The notes below the pieces were generated by a model. That model saw only the letters and a list, made by a program, of their open reading frames with translations. It did not search any database and had not been told where the DNA came from. The position numbers were made by a program, and so were the translations under genes. From Sclerurus mexicanus (taxonomy: Eukaryota; Chordata; Aves; Passeriformes; Furnariidae): 64,000 nt of DNA. Positions 35,388 to 45,954 of this stretch are shown piece by piece. Within the stretch, counting starts at the first letter, position 1. Each line of letters begins with the position of its first letter. Location: NCBI GenBank assembly GCA_013396755.1, contig VWZF01001846.1:186001-250000 (forward strand), written 5' to 3'.

Positions 35388-36415
35388 ACCACTGTAGTGG
35401 AGAAGCATGTGGACTCAGAACCCTGCAGGGTAATTAGAAACCTAATTTGGTCAAGAGCCTGTTAAAGATGAAGGCTGGAAGCAGGTCACTGCATGCACCA
35501 GGAGGAAGGTTCCTCCACCCTCTCAAAATTTGACAAGCAGGACTGGTATCTTCTACGACAGGTATGAGGCTCTGAAACTAGAAGATCAGACAACTGATAA
35601 GATGGGCAAAGGTCCTTCTGGAGTAGTGGGGCCTCATAAAACATCACCACTTGTACACCACATAAAAACCTCCTTTGTTAACAGGAAAAGAAGGGTAGTT
35701 GCAAAAAGAGACTCCCTTCAAAGGAGAACAGAGGGCCTGATATGCAGACCGGAACTAACTAGGGGGAAAGTTTGCCCAGAGGCCACAGTAAAGGACATTA
35801 CTGGGAAACTCTCCAGTCTAGTAAGGCCCTCTGATTACTATCTGTTATTCATTGTTCAAACTGGCAGAAATGAAATAACAGAGAACTCCAAGGGCAATCA
35901 TAAGCGATGTAAGGGCCCTGGGGATCTTGGTTGATGGCAAGTAGAATATGAGTCAGCAGTGCCCTGTCAGCCAGGAGGGCCAACCATGTCCTGGGGGGCA
36001 TCAGGCAAAGCATCGCCAGACGGTCAAGGGAAGGGATTGTCCCGCTCTGCTCTGCACTAGGGCAGTCTCACCTTGAATACTGTGTGCAGTTTGGGGCACT
36101 GCAATATAAGAAAGATATTAAGCCATTAGAGAGTGTCTAAAGGAGGGTGATGAAGATGGTGAAGGGCCTTGAGGGGAAGCTGTAGGAGGAGAGGCTGAGA
36201 TCACTTGATCTGTTCAGCCTGGAAAAGGCAAGACTAAGGGGAGACCCCATTGCAGTCTACAACTTCTCAGAGAAGCAGTCACAGCACCAAGCCTGACAGA
36301 GCTCAAGAAACATTTGGATAATACTGTCAGGCACATGGTGTAACCGTTGGAGATGGTCCTGTGCAGGGCGAGGAGTTGGACTCAATTATTCTTTGATTCT
36401 GTGGTTCTGTGTAAT
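35388..36415 (+). mobile_element. CR1 LINE with ORF1 joined to ORF2 C-terminus, nested
   Basis: The element begins around GTAGTGGAGAAGCATGTGG in the ORF1 region. It runs through ORF1 sequence to about 35900, then continues directly as the C-terminal part of ORF2 (GTCAGCAGTGCCCTGTCAGCC, CTTGAATACTGTGTGCAGTTTGG) and the 3' region. It ends with TTCTTTGATTCTGTGGTTCTGTG. The whole endonuclease and most of the reverse transcriptase are missing. The ORF1 part aligns with the minus-strand copy at 43.6-44.3 kb. It interrupts the opposite-strand CR1 around it and is therefore younger. Confidence 0.87.
35530..35934 (+). pseudogene. CR1 ORF1 fragment fused in frame to ORF2 C-terminus
   Basis: A 134-codon open stretch carries ORF1 text including RTGIFYDRYEALKLEDQTTD and the start of the esterase domain (PSDYYLLFIVQTGRNEI). 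It then runs across the deletion junction into GPGDLG of the ORF2 C-terminal region and stops. The frame is open by chance after the deletion. CR1 ORF1 normally binds RNA and carries an esterase-like domain, but this truncated product would lack the esterase catalytic C-terminus. Confidence 0.75.
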
Positions 36416-36945
36416 CCCTTGGCTGTCCTGCTCATGCTGTGTCATGGCACTCAAGATGATCTGCTCCGTGACCTTCCCTGGCACTGAAGTCAAGCTGACA
36501 GTTCTGTAGTTTCCTAGATCCTCCTTTCATCTCTTCTTGTAGATGGGTGTCACATTTGCTGACTTCCATTAAACTGGGATCTCCCCGATTAGCCAGGATT
36601 GTTGATAAACGATGGAAAGTGTCTCAATGAGCATTACTGCAAGATCCCTAGGTACCCTTGTGTGGATCTGATATTACCACGTAGACTGTAAGTGGTGTAG
36701 CAAGTTGCTGATCGTTTCTCCTTGGATTATGGAGGCTGCTTCTTCTCCTCATTCTGGTTTTCTAGCTCATGGGTCTGGATATCCTGTGAACAATTGGTCT
36801 TATTTTTAAAAACTGAGGCAAAGAAGACATTCACTACCTCATCCTTTGTCACTGTGTTTCATCCCACATCCAATGAAGGATGGGGTTTCTCCTTATCCTG
36901 CCTTTGTTTCTCATGTATTCATAGAATTTTTTTAATGTATTTTGC

Positions 36946-37619
36946 CACACTAATGCATTGATATAAGTCTTAGAACAGATTACTAGAAAGTGAATTTCAA
37001 AGCTATCATCTATGCTATTAACTCACAGTTGTGGATGATGTACAGTCTGAAATATAAGCTATTAATCTAGTGATTTCTGTGTACAAATCATGATATATTA
37101 TTACTGAAGTCTATCAATGTTACAATAAAACAATTAGCAGTAACAGCCTGTCAAGGAATGTCATACAAATAAAGTGGCAATATAAATTGAAAAATGGTAA
37201 GAACTAAGAGGAAGTACCTCATTCTCTTGCCTCAGCATGAATGTCCTTCTGGCCTAATTTTGGAGAGCATAAAAGCATACACTTGTAAAGAATCGATAAA
37301 CAGAAATAGATCAAATCAAACAAGTTAAGAAACAAAATGGTTGCAAGCAAGGGAGAAACAAACTGACAGAAAAGCTTTACCCAGAAGAAACTGACATAGG
37401 GGTATCCATTTCTTCTGTTAGAAAATAAAATAGGAGAATTGAAAGTTCAGGGACTAGCCCAGTGGTTAATCAATATCAATTACAGTGGGAGATGCCTTGG
37501 CTATGAGACTCACATCCCATGCTAAGACACCAAGGCAGCAAAGAAAGGATCTGTTAAATAGAAATCAATAACCTTGTTTTTATTTCTTCCTTTTTAGGGG
37601 CTTTTTACAACTGAAAATG
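36946..37619. other. Unique AT-rich DNA, nothing recognised
   Basis: No repeat family or exon is recognised. The words at 37237-37290 vaguely resemble 33952-33990 but are too short to call. Confidence 0.55.
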
Positions 37620-37910
37620 TTCATAGGCCAAGGATCCATTTTCAGTCCAGCCAGAGCTGTCTATTCCAGCAGCTCTGCAGCAGTACTGATGTCCAGCTCC
37701 ACCCCAGCTCTGTGCTGCTCAGCCATGGAGGGATCTGACCAGAGCAGGGTCTCAACGACATGCTGAGATCCCTTGGCCCCATCCATGGCCCTCTTTTTCT
37801 GGGGCTGTGTCTAACTGATTCCATTCTTTGAGTCTGAACCTGAGACACCATGCTGAAGTAGGCTCGGCTTGGCCCCATCCCCGCTTCAGCGGGCAACAAG
37901 TGAGATTCAG
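37620..37910. other. GC-rich island with an 85-codon minus-strand frame, unclassified
   Basis: This block is clearly richer in G and C than its AT-rich flanks. It has CCAGCAGCTCTGCAGCAG and CCCCATCCCCGCTTCAGCGGG words. A minus-strand frame (37642-37899) is open for 85 codons and rich in R, S, P, M and W. I do not recognise the protein. It might be a diverged LTR or ERV piece or a retroposed fragment. No poly(A), target duplication or splice context was found. Confidence 0.35.
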
Positions 37911-37947
37911 AAACTCATGTTCCTCTCATAATGTAAACATTAGAAAA

Positions 37948-38000
37948 TAAACAAACAAACAAACAAAAAACAACAGCAAAACTAAACCAAAAAACATCAC
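37948..38000. repeat. AAAC-type low-complexity tract
   Basis: AATAAACAAACAAACAAACA is followed by A/C words such as AACAACAGCAAAAC. Confidence 0.85.
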
Positions 38001-38947
38001 CAGGAAACATAAACTCCAAAGATGTAGAAATCAGTAAAATATGAGAATTATTTTACACTACCACTCCTCCTCCCATATATCTACCACTTTATAATATTAC
38101 ACTGAAGTAACAGTATATAGTGTTTTGAATTGCAAAACGGAAGCTAGCAAAGCTAGCAGAACTTATTCTGATCAAATGATCAATTTAAAATGGTTATTTT
38201 TGGAAGCTTGTTACTGTATTGACATGTAAACATTAAACTTTAGATGCCTTTATGTATCTTACAGCAAAACATTTTCTTTTATTATCGTAAGATCCCAGGC
38301 TTCGAGCTATGAGCTCATTGAAGGAGTTTTACTTTAAAAAATATAAAAGGCACAAAAAATATCCACCCTCTGGGTATTTTAAAACGGCCTTCAGTTCTTT
38401 TAATACCTTGAGAGAGAGTGTAAGGGAGATGCTGCGCACATTTTCTCAGGAGGTCAAAAACCACACTTTTACTTGCAAACTTTAGAAAATAAATCAACTT
38501 GGCAGTTTAAAGCACAACATTCAACCAAAGTAAAGCATTCCACAAGGCATTGACTTAGCACATGCTAACCCATACAGTTTATCAAAATCCAACCCATCTG
38601 ACTCTAAATTGCCAAAAATATCAAGAAATGAGATTAGGAGAAGAAGTAGAGAAAGAGAGAGAAAAAGAGATAATTATAGCTACTTCTTGGAGTCCCATGC
38701 AAGTCCAGCTTACCCACATGTCCAGATGGCAGGGTCAGACCACATGGAGACCACGTGTCTTTGGTTTTATCTGATCTGGTCCCCTGTGACCACCCCCTCC
38801 ACACCTCCACAACCCTCATCCCCCACCCTCAAGCAGGAATTCCAGTGTTCCAGCCATTCTGGGACTGGATTAGCAGCCCCAGGGGATGTGGTGTGGGGCA
38901 ATGCTCTTGGTGTTCATTGACTGACAGCTGCTTCAGAGCTGCCTAAG

Positions 38948-39461
38948 TGTGGAGGGAGATCGTGAACTGGGATATCTCAGATGGAAGAGAAGCAACGCCG
39001 ACTAACTGAACTTTATAAGATTTACAATATGGAAACGGAAATTACGAGAGAAGAGTTTATTAATGATGTTTAATATAGCCGGCTAGTTTTATATTGTTAA
39101 TTGTAATAATAAGTAGGATTGTTCCCTATTGGTTAGTTTCATGAGGGGACTGTTGTACTATTGGTTGGGTCCACAAAGATTCCTGATTGGTTCATTGTTG
39201 GTGCATTGCACCTTTTCCTTATTTGGTAAATTTCTCCAATGTTCTTCCCATATTTGTACACGGTTCCACCCCTTACCCTTGTATGGCAAAAGCCACTCCC
39301 TTTTCTCCTCCCCTTCTTTCCTTATTTGTCATGTCCCTTCCCAGTTTCTAGCACCTTCTACCCCCGACCCTATATAAGTTCCGTGCTCCTCCTAATAAAT
39401 GCCATTCCTTGTTCACCCCATCAAGGAGTGTGTCTCTTCCTTTCCCCTAAGGGACGTGGCA
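38948..39461 (+). mobile_element. Solo LTR, 514 bp, with exact 6-bp target duplication
   Basis: The element starts TGTGGAGGG and ends GGACGTGGCA. The hexamer CCTAAG flanks it exactly at 38942-38947 and 39462-39467, the duplication length typical of the alpha/betaretrovirus-like (ERVK) group in birds. A TATATAA box lies at 39371-39377 and AATAAA at 39394-39399, followed by a short R/U5. All are in the right order for plus-strand transcription. It interrupts the family-A LTR and is therefore younger. No coding region is attached. Confidence 0.92.
39371..39399 (+). promoter_or_regulatory. LTR core promoter TATA box and polyadenylation signal
   Basis: TATATAA (39371-39377) and AATAAA (39394-39399) lie 17 bp apart inside the 514-bp solo LTR. 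The R region would fall just downstream. Whether it still drives transcription is unknown. Confidence 0.75.
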
Positions 39462-39601
39462 CCTAAGGAGGCTCCAAGGGGCTGGGCTGTGGGATAGCAC
39501 ACCATTTCATCTTTATGAAGTCTTACCTGTCCTTTCCCCCCCCACATATATACATGAGTTGGTCCAACACAATAATTAATAATCCAGTGTTTCACAATTA
39601 G

Positions 39602-42600
39602 TAATGCCCTAATAACAATACTAAAAACTTACTCTTATTTTCCTCTTCAGTAGATTAGTAAAAATGCAATAGAGGGTATTAATAAATTGTATTATTGCAA
39701 TAAATGCTTGCATAATGCAAATTAAGTCTTCAACAATTACAGTCTAAATTTATATTAAAAGCATGTTATGGTTGCAAAAATCAAAAGGTAGAAATGCCCA
39801 GATTTGATCTTCTCAATTGTGTTACTTGAGTTTCTTTGTACAAATGCTGTTATGATACATCTTTTACTTATATTATTTTTACTATAACACCTTTATCCTA
39901 TACCAGCTATTCAATAAGTTAAATATGTGCAATCAGGTTTCTAGAAAACACCAACTCTTTTAAATGTTATTGTCAGTAGAACAGTTGTAGATTTCAGAAA
40001 GTGAATAAAAGGAGCAGGAGCAGAACTTTTTATTCTTGACACTGTGAAAGCTGACTGCTACTATAGAGGACAGTAGTCTTCTCTCTCCTCTGTCGCTAAT
40101 CTCTTAGAGAGAAATATGGAGAAATTCAGTCTTGCAGTCTTGTGTGTGTGTGTTGACTTTTTGTGCTTGTTCGGTTTGGGGGTTTTTTTCATCTTTTAAT
40201 GAAAGATTTCTCTTATGCCTCAGATAATATATAAGGAATAATTACTGCATATCTTAGATCATTAACTTTTCAGCTTTGTTAAAAATATTGTACTTTTGCA
40301 TTCAAAATATTTGATGTATCTTAGTTTACCCAGTAGTAATTATCCTTTTTGCCCTTCATTTAAGGTATCTGAGAAAAAATAATTTGAAAGACAAATTTAC
40401 AGAGAAAATAGAATTATAAACTCTTCATTTCACACTTATTCTACCTAATTTCAGGCATTAAATTAAGTTGACTAAGTTTTTAATTTTGTTGTTTGAGTTA
40501 CCTCTATGGTCAATGACAAAGAAGGAGGCGTCCAGCAAGAAATCCTTATATTGACCAAATCACCATATACAGGTACTTGGCTGGCACCATTGTATAAGCT
40601 TGTTAAATGTTTTGATGAAAAACTTAGAATTTAGGTTTTTGATGGGTATCTTTTTTCAGCTACAATGTATGTGAGATGGAGTTATTTTAGGTGGAAGATC
40701 CTGAAGAATCCTGACACCATGACAGAACAATTTGTCCTAAACCAGCACTGAATGTGGTAGAGAAAAATTTAATCTTATATTTTTCAGATCCTACATCTAC
40801 CCAGCAAGGATTTTCTAAATGGAACAACCTACTAGTCCCCAACTTGGATTAAAATACGTTACAAGGAAATAATTGAGAATTCTGCAGATTTTGATTGTCA
40901 GAAATTTCTCCCTTTCACTTTTGATTTTATGCTAATTTTGTCACAGTGAATCCAAAGAAATATAAAATTAATGATTATTACACATTCTAGTATAAATAAG
41001 TAAACAAATAGTTTGAAGAAAAAATAAGATGAACGGGATACGTGTGGCTTATTAGCATAAAGAAAAGTAAAATAAACTCAAATGGCTTCCATAAACTTAA
41101 TAATTATGTAATAATGTGCATATTCAATTCACAAGAAGTGCTAATATAGGTAGTATCATAGCATTAATGTGACAAAGAGCCAAGCAGCTCAGACATTTGT
41201 TTTAATGCACTTAAAAACCATTAATGGTACTGATTATCTCTAAGGAGCACCTTATTACAAATACCAGTACTTTGAAGTTTTATTCGGAGATAATGTTTCT
41301 TTTTGTTTTTCCCAAAGATTTTAATTGCCCAAAAAAAGAAAAAAAATCAACAAAAAAATCAAATTATAAATTAGTCTTGCCTGATCTACAAAATAGGTTA
41401 TCTGTCAAAAAGGTAAGGATCACCTCATGCAGTCTAAATGAGCTAGTGCAATTGCCAGATTGGTATTGCATACTATGAGAATTAGTAGTAGAATTTTTAT
41501 TTTGAAACTGTTAATCTGTAGGGTATGTAACATTTTCTTTTTTTTTTTTTTCTGAAGAGATAAATGGATTCTACTTACACTTACTCTGACTTGAGGCACT
41601 GGTTTGACTCTGTCCTATTCTGTCCATCGATATTTGTTTGCATTTGCAAGAGTTTAAGTTGGCTTTAAGGTTTAATCAGCCCTTTTAAAAGCATATAAAA
41701 AAACCTTAAACCAACAAAATAACTCTCCCTGTATTTTTCTTTTCCACTTATGTTTAATGTTTAGGTGTCATTTGTCTACAAATCTATTTTGATTATGATT
41801 TATAACTTGATTAAGCTGTTAATTTTGTTCTCAGCTTTTTCAGTCATGATCTCAAAGATGACGAAGATTTCCTCTAGATAAAAACAGACACTCAGACCAA
41901 AGCAATCAGACTTAGGGCATGACATTTCTAATAAAAGGAAAAATAGATCTAACTTCCTTATCTTCCTAGATCAATAACAAAATATATTTCACAGAAATAT
42001 ATCCTTCATATTTTTTTGGAATTCAACATTTTCATTGTTGCAAGAATAAAGAATGAGTAATTTTGTGCTTCCCGATGGAGGAATTCCAACACCAATAGTG
42101 AAAAGCTACAGTCAAGAAGAGGAGGAAAGGAGGGGAGGAAGGCTGGCTGCATATACTTGAGATATTAAAAAAAAATGCTGTTTTCCCTGATCTTTGAAAG
42201 TAGAGGGTATTCATTTCCCTTTTGGGAGTGAAACATACTATAGAAAACATGAACACAGCTGCTTTTAGATATTAAGGAATAAATGTTTTACTTGCTATGA
42301 TAATTTATTTGATTATTTTCAAAACAAATTTAAACTAATTAAGAACAACATCAAAACAGAATTCCTCAGAGTTCTTTTTATTTTAAAAAATAGCAATTCC
42401 TGACTTAACAATGCCTTACTTATTCCTACAAAATAGAAAATTAGTTAGTTTCATTGGACAAATTATATTCATAATTATTATCTTTTAACACTTGATAATA
42501 TCCTGTTTCATCTTCTGTGAAAACAAGCTGTGTAGTGGCAGAAAATACTACAGGAAGATAATGTGCTTATATTAAGCAAATTATTCCATTTCTGAATAAT

Positions 42601-43624
42601 TTCATAGCCTGGTAATGTTTTATTTGGAGCTTGGCCCCAGGCAGCTATAGAACTCTTGATACAGCAATATTTTTAACTAACAGCAATAATATCTTGAAAG
42701 AAGAAAAAGTAGTGCCACAGTGCCACAGCTTTCCTTCATATAAGAAATTCTGTATATTTATATATGCATTATACATAACATAGGACAGCTTTAGTGTAGC
42801 TATGTATAACTTCATTGTCCCGGGCTTCTTCAAGGCTTCAGAAAAGAGAACTCTTGTGGTCTATCAGGTCTTTGAATGTTTACATCGCATCATATGGCTC
42901 GTAATTATTCTTTTCTAGAAAGTTCTATTTGACAGTACTCAGCAGCTCAAACAGTTTTAAGAATATTTTCCCTTTTCTACAACCATTGTGTGGAGTAATA
43001 CTTACACACATGAGATACTGATAGGAGGGACAACATTCCAGGTAAGTGCAGGAGGTGAGAGTGAGAGGGTGAGATTAGCTCTTCTCAGTGTTCTCATCAC
43101 TCACATGTGAGAAGCAGGAAGGGGAAAACATTTATTTGCCTATAGTTAAGAGCACTTAAGACCAAGGAAAAGTAGATTGGCAGAGACATGAAGAACTGGT
43201 AGGGTTTCAGGACACTGAAAACAAAACACTAGGGATCCAAAGAAGGATCTTGTGAGATTGATTGAGAAAAACAAAGAAAATTAAATTCTCAGAAGGCAAA
43301 TGTAAAATTATGTAAGTAGGGGAGAAATACATCTTTTGCATATGATGTTATGGGACCTAAACCAATCATTTTCATTTTGAAAAAGTTTGTGATAGTTATG
43401 ACAGGTAGTCCTAAGGAAATATCAGCTCACTTTTCAGTAGAGTTTTAAAACAGAAAAATTGTTAGGTATTTTTATGAAAAGAAGTATGAAGGCTGTCTTC
43501 TGAGATATAATTAAGTAAGCTGTAAGTGAAACTTAGAAAAGATAAACAAAACTGAAGTCAGAAAAATAATTAGTGGTTTGTGATCATGAATAGGAATTGA
43601 TGAATATTATTCAAACAAGAAGAG
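39602..43624. other. Long unique AT-rich stretch without recognised features
   Basis: No repeat family is recognised. It holds a short TG repeat (40140-40155), a G/T patch (40170-40195) and a T run (41539-41551). The 84-codon frame at 41224-41478 and other frames are short, lysine-rich and without motifs. Confidence 0.55.
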
Positions 43625-43629
43625 GTACC

Positions 43630-44860
43630 ACACAGGATCTGCCTCTTTTGCTGTCAGTTAAGTGTAGCCTTTGAAGTCACTCATTGACTTGATGGATTTG
43701 CCTTTTCCAGTTAATATTATTCTTTGTTACTGGAAGGATCAAGGAAATCACTGCCCGTGCTCCTGATCCTTCAACCAAATATCGCAAGGCCCTGAAGTCT
43801 TTTTTGATTGTCCTTGGATTTCTACTTGTTATTTTGTTCCTGACAGCTTGAACAACTAATAACAGATAATAATCAGAGGGCCTTACTAGACTAGAGAGTT
43901 TTCCAGTTATGTCCCTTACCAGAACCTCTGGGAGACAGCAGACTTCCCTGTGAATTGGGTCCAGCCTGCATATTGGGCCCTAAGTTCCTCTTAGCAAGGA
44001 TTCTCCTATTACAATTACTTTCCCTCTTAACAATTTACAATTTACTTTACAATTCTTTTCCTCTTAACAGTGGTCGTTGTGATGTGGGATCCAGACAGTG
44101 TTGTTTTAGGAGGCCTCTCTGTTTATCTCATCAGTTGTCTGGTCTTGTAGTTCCAGGGCTTCATACCTGTTGTTGGAGAAAGCGCCAGTCCTACTTGTTA
44201 AGCTTTCAAAAGGAGGAGGTACCTTCCTCCTGGTACATGCAGTGACCTGCTTCCAGCCTTGACCTAATTACCCTGCAGGCCTCTGAGTCTACTGGCGTCT
44301 CCACTACAATGGAGGTTGGGGACTCATGAGTCTTGATATTGTGGTGTCTCTGTAAGTAACCAATCTCTTGCTTGTTCACTCAAGTATGATGTAACCCCTT
44401 TAGCTCCTGTAGTTCTTTCCGTAGCTCCCTCACCTGGTGACAAGCTCTTCAGCCATAGCACACCTTTGGCAGAAGAACTGTCTGCCCCAGGCCCACAGAG
44501 AAGCATCAGGCACTCCTGGCAACCTGTGACCTGGAGAGCTACATCCACCATCAGCAGGTCTGTCTGACTGGAGGCCTCTGACATGGCTGGTTCAGTGAAT
44601 CCAGCTGCTGCAGGGGAATGAGCTCTATGGCACATCAACACCATAACCTAAGAAGCTTATACTAGTATCTCATGCTAATAAAACTGAGTCTGTTTATTTG
44701 TTTATTCTGTCTATTGGCTTCTCACAGATGGTTAGAGAGGAGCCCTTCCTGCTCGCCCTGCCAATGTGAATTACCATGAATTGCCGTGCAATCTGCCATG
44801 CCATGCCCTCACTGACATGCCACACTGACTTGTCATGATTTTAGACATGTTTATACTGTT
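43630..44860 (-). mobile_element. CR1 LINE 5' portion with ORF1, minus strand
   Basis: On the minus strand the order is a CR1 5' segment, the ORF1 N-terminal part (44324-44644), the middle of ORF1 (44330-43950), which aligns with the plus-strand copy at 35388-35900, and the esterase-domain part (43950-43640). It breaks off before ORF2. Shared words with the 35.4-kb copy (in reverse complement) include GCTGGAAGCAGGTCACTGCATG and GGTATGA. The 5' limit near 44860 is uncertain. A fragment that keeps the 5' part but lacks the 3' end cannot come from 5' truncation alone, so the 3' part must have been deleted later. Confidence 0.8.
44324..44644 (-). pseudogene. CR1 ORF1 N-terminal fragment
   Basis: A 106-codon open stretch includes SSQTDLLMVDVALQV, then GCQECLMLLCGPGADSS and a segment ending in a charged, coiled-coil-like part. 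This matches the N-terminal part of avian CR1 ORF1, in which a cysteine-containing CQEC-type segment precedes a coiled coil. The second half of the family's Cys pair region is eroded. It is a remnant. Confidence 0.7.
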
Positions 44861-45954
44861 GATCGGGTCACTTTGTGTTTCATCATAGAGCTATGGTCCC
44901 TAGGTCCTTTCCACTAGACTTATGCTAGTTTCTTCCTGTACATTCATTTTTAGTAAACCATAAAGCTTCCTTCAGGGGAAAATCAAAAATCAATTATGAA
45001 AATTGTTTGCTTCCTACAAACAATATGGACAGTGAAAGAGCTATTTTAACACTTCCCATTGCATCTTCCAAACTATTTTACTTCTGACGGTATAAAACAT
45101 CACAGGACACTTCCCTTCTTTCATACAACACCCCATGAACACACCTCACACATTGTATCTGTGAATATGTCTGTATGCATTGTGTAAAATTGCTATTCCT
45201 GCAGGCTGCAGAGCATCCTACTTGTCATTCAGCTTGCTGGTTAGTTTGTTGACCTGCTGTTAACATCTATAAAAATGTGATAATGACTGAAAGGCACAGA
45301 GACATGACTAGGACTCTGAGAAAAGAACTGTGCTTGGATCACAGTCAGAAGCCAGTGACAAAAAAATGTTTATTTAGCTTTGAAAAATCTCCAGTGGGGC
45401 CATACAAACCCTCATAATTAAATGTGTTTTTTCTGATGCATATCAGTATACACTCATATACTTACCTGAGCTGTGCTAGCTTCCACAAGTTTGGGCACCC
45501 AACTGAAAATGTGAACCCTTACTTTGTTAGATATCCTAAAGTTACCTATATTTAGCTGTCAGAATCTATGTATAAATCCCACTCACTTTGTCTCAGTGTA
45601 TTTTTGTCTTAGATAAACTCTTTTAGCAGTGGGAAGAACTACTGACCTGTATTTTTGCATGTACAAAGAAATATTTATATTTTAGGTAACATAGTTCCTT
45701 TTTTCTGTAGGTATTCATTTGCACACTTTTTCCTTGGTTTAGGAGAAGTATGGTCATCTTCTCAGCATATATATACAAGGACTGAATGCTGCCTGAAGGA
45801 CTCAAGTTTAAAGAAGCAGAAGTCTCAAGGAAGTGCATTAAGACAGCAAATGCAGGAAAATTATAATTTATTTCAGGATAAATTGTTTCTTGGGTTAACA
45901 GCAGCCTTCCACGGTATATACTGACTCTGTGGTAAACTAATTAGAGTAATAAAA
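44861..45954. other. Unique AT-rich DNA, nothing recognised
   Basis: No element or exon is recognised. Confidence 0.55.

Larger units (their letters stand above)
35190..36945 (-). mobile_element. CR1 LINE, reverse-transcriptase region, split by an opposite-strand CR1
   Basis: Minus-strand CR1 text is visible in 35190-35385 (plus-strand CACCTTGTCACAGAAGGAGATCAGGTTACTCAAG, TTTTCATAAATCCCTGCTGG). It resumes at 36416 with GCACTCAAGATGATCTGCTCCGTGACCTTCCC, CCTGGCACTGAAGTCAAGC and the endonuclease-RT linker up to about 36945. The interrupting block 35388-36415 is a separate plus-strand CR1. Both sides are heavily mutated, so this is the older of the two. Its 3' part, beyond about 35190, is missing. 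Confidence 0.85.
38286..39596 (-). mobile_element. LTR of family A (first copy), interrupted by another solo LTR
   Basis: Read on the minus strand it starts TGTGAAACACTGGATTATT (plus 39596) and ends near plus 38286. It is homologous over its whole length to the LTR at 46299-47108 (shared words GCCTTCAGTTCTTTTAA, GACTTAG, ACCACGTGTCTTTGGTTTTA / ACCACGTCTTTGGTTTTA, GAGTTGGTCC, AATAATCCAGTGT). Without the 520-bp insertion it is about 791 bp, close to the 810 bp of the second copy. The flanks ATTAT and ATTAG match at four of five positions. The family is not named here, and no internal region is present. Confidence 0.75.
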
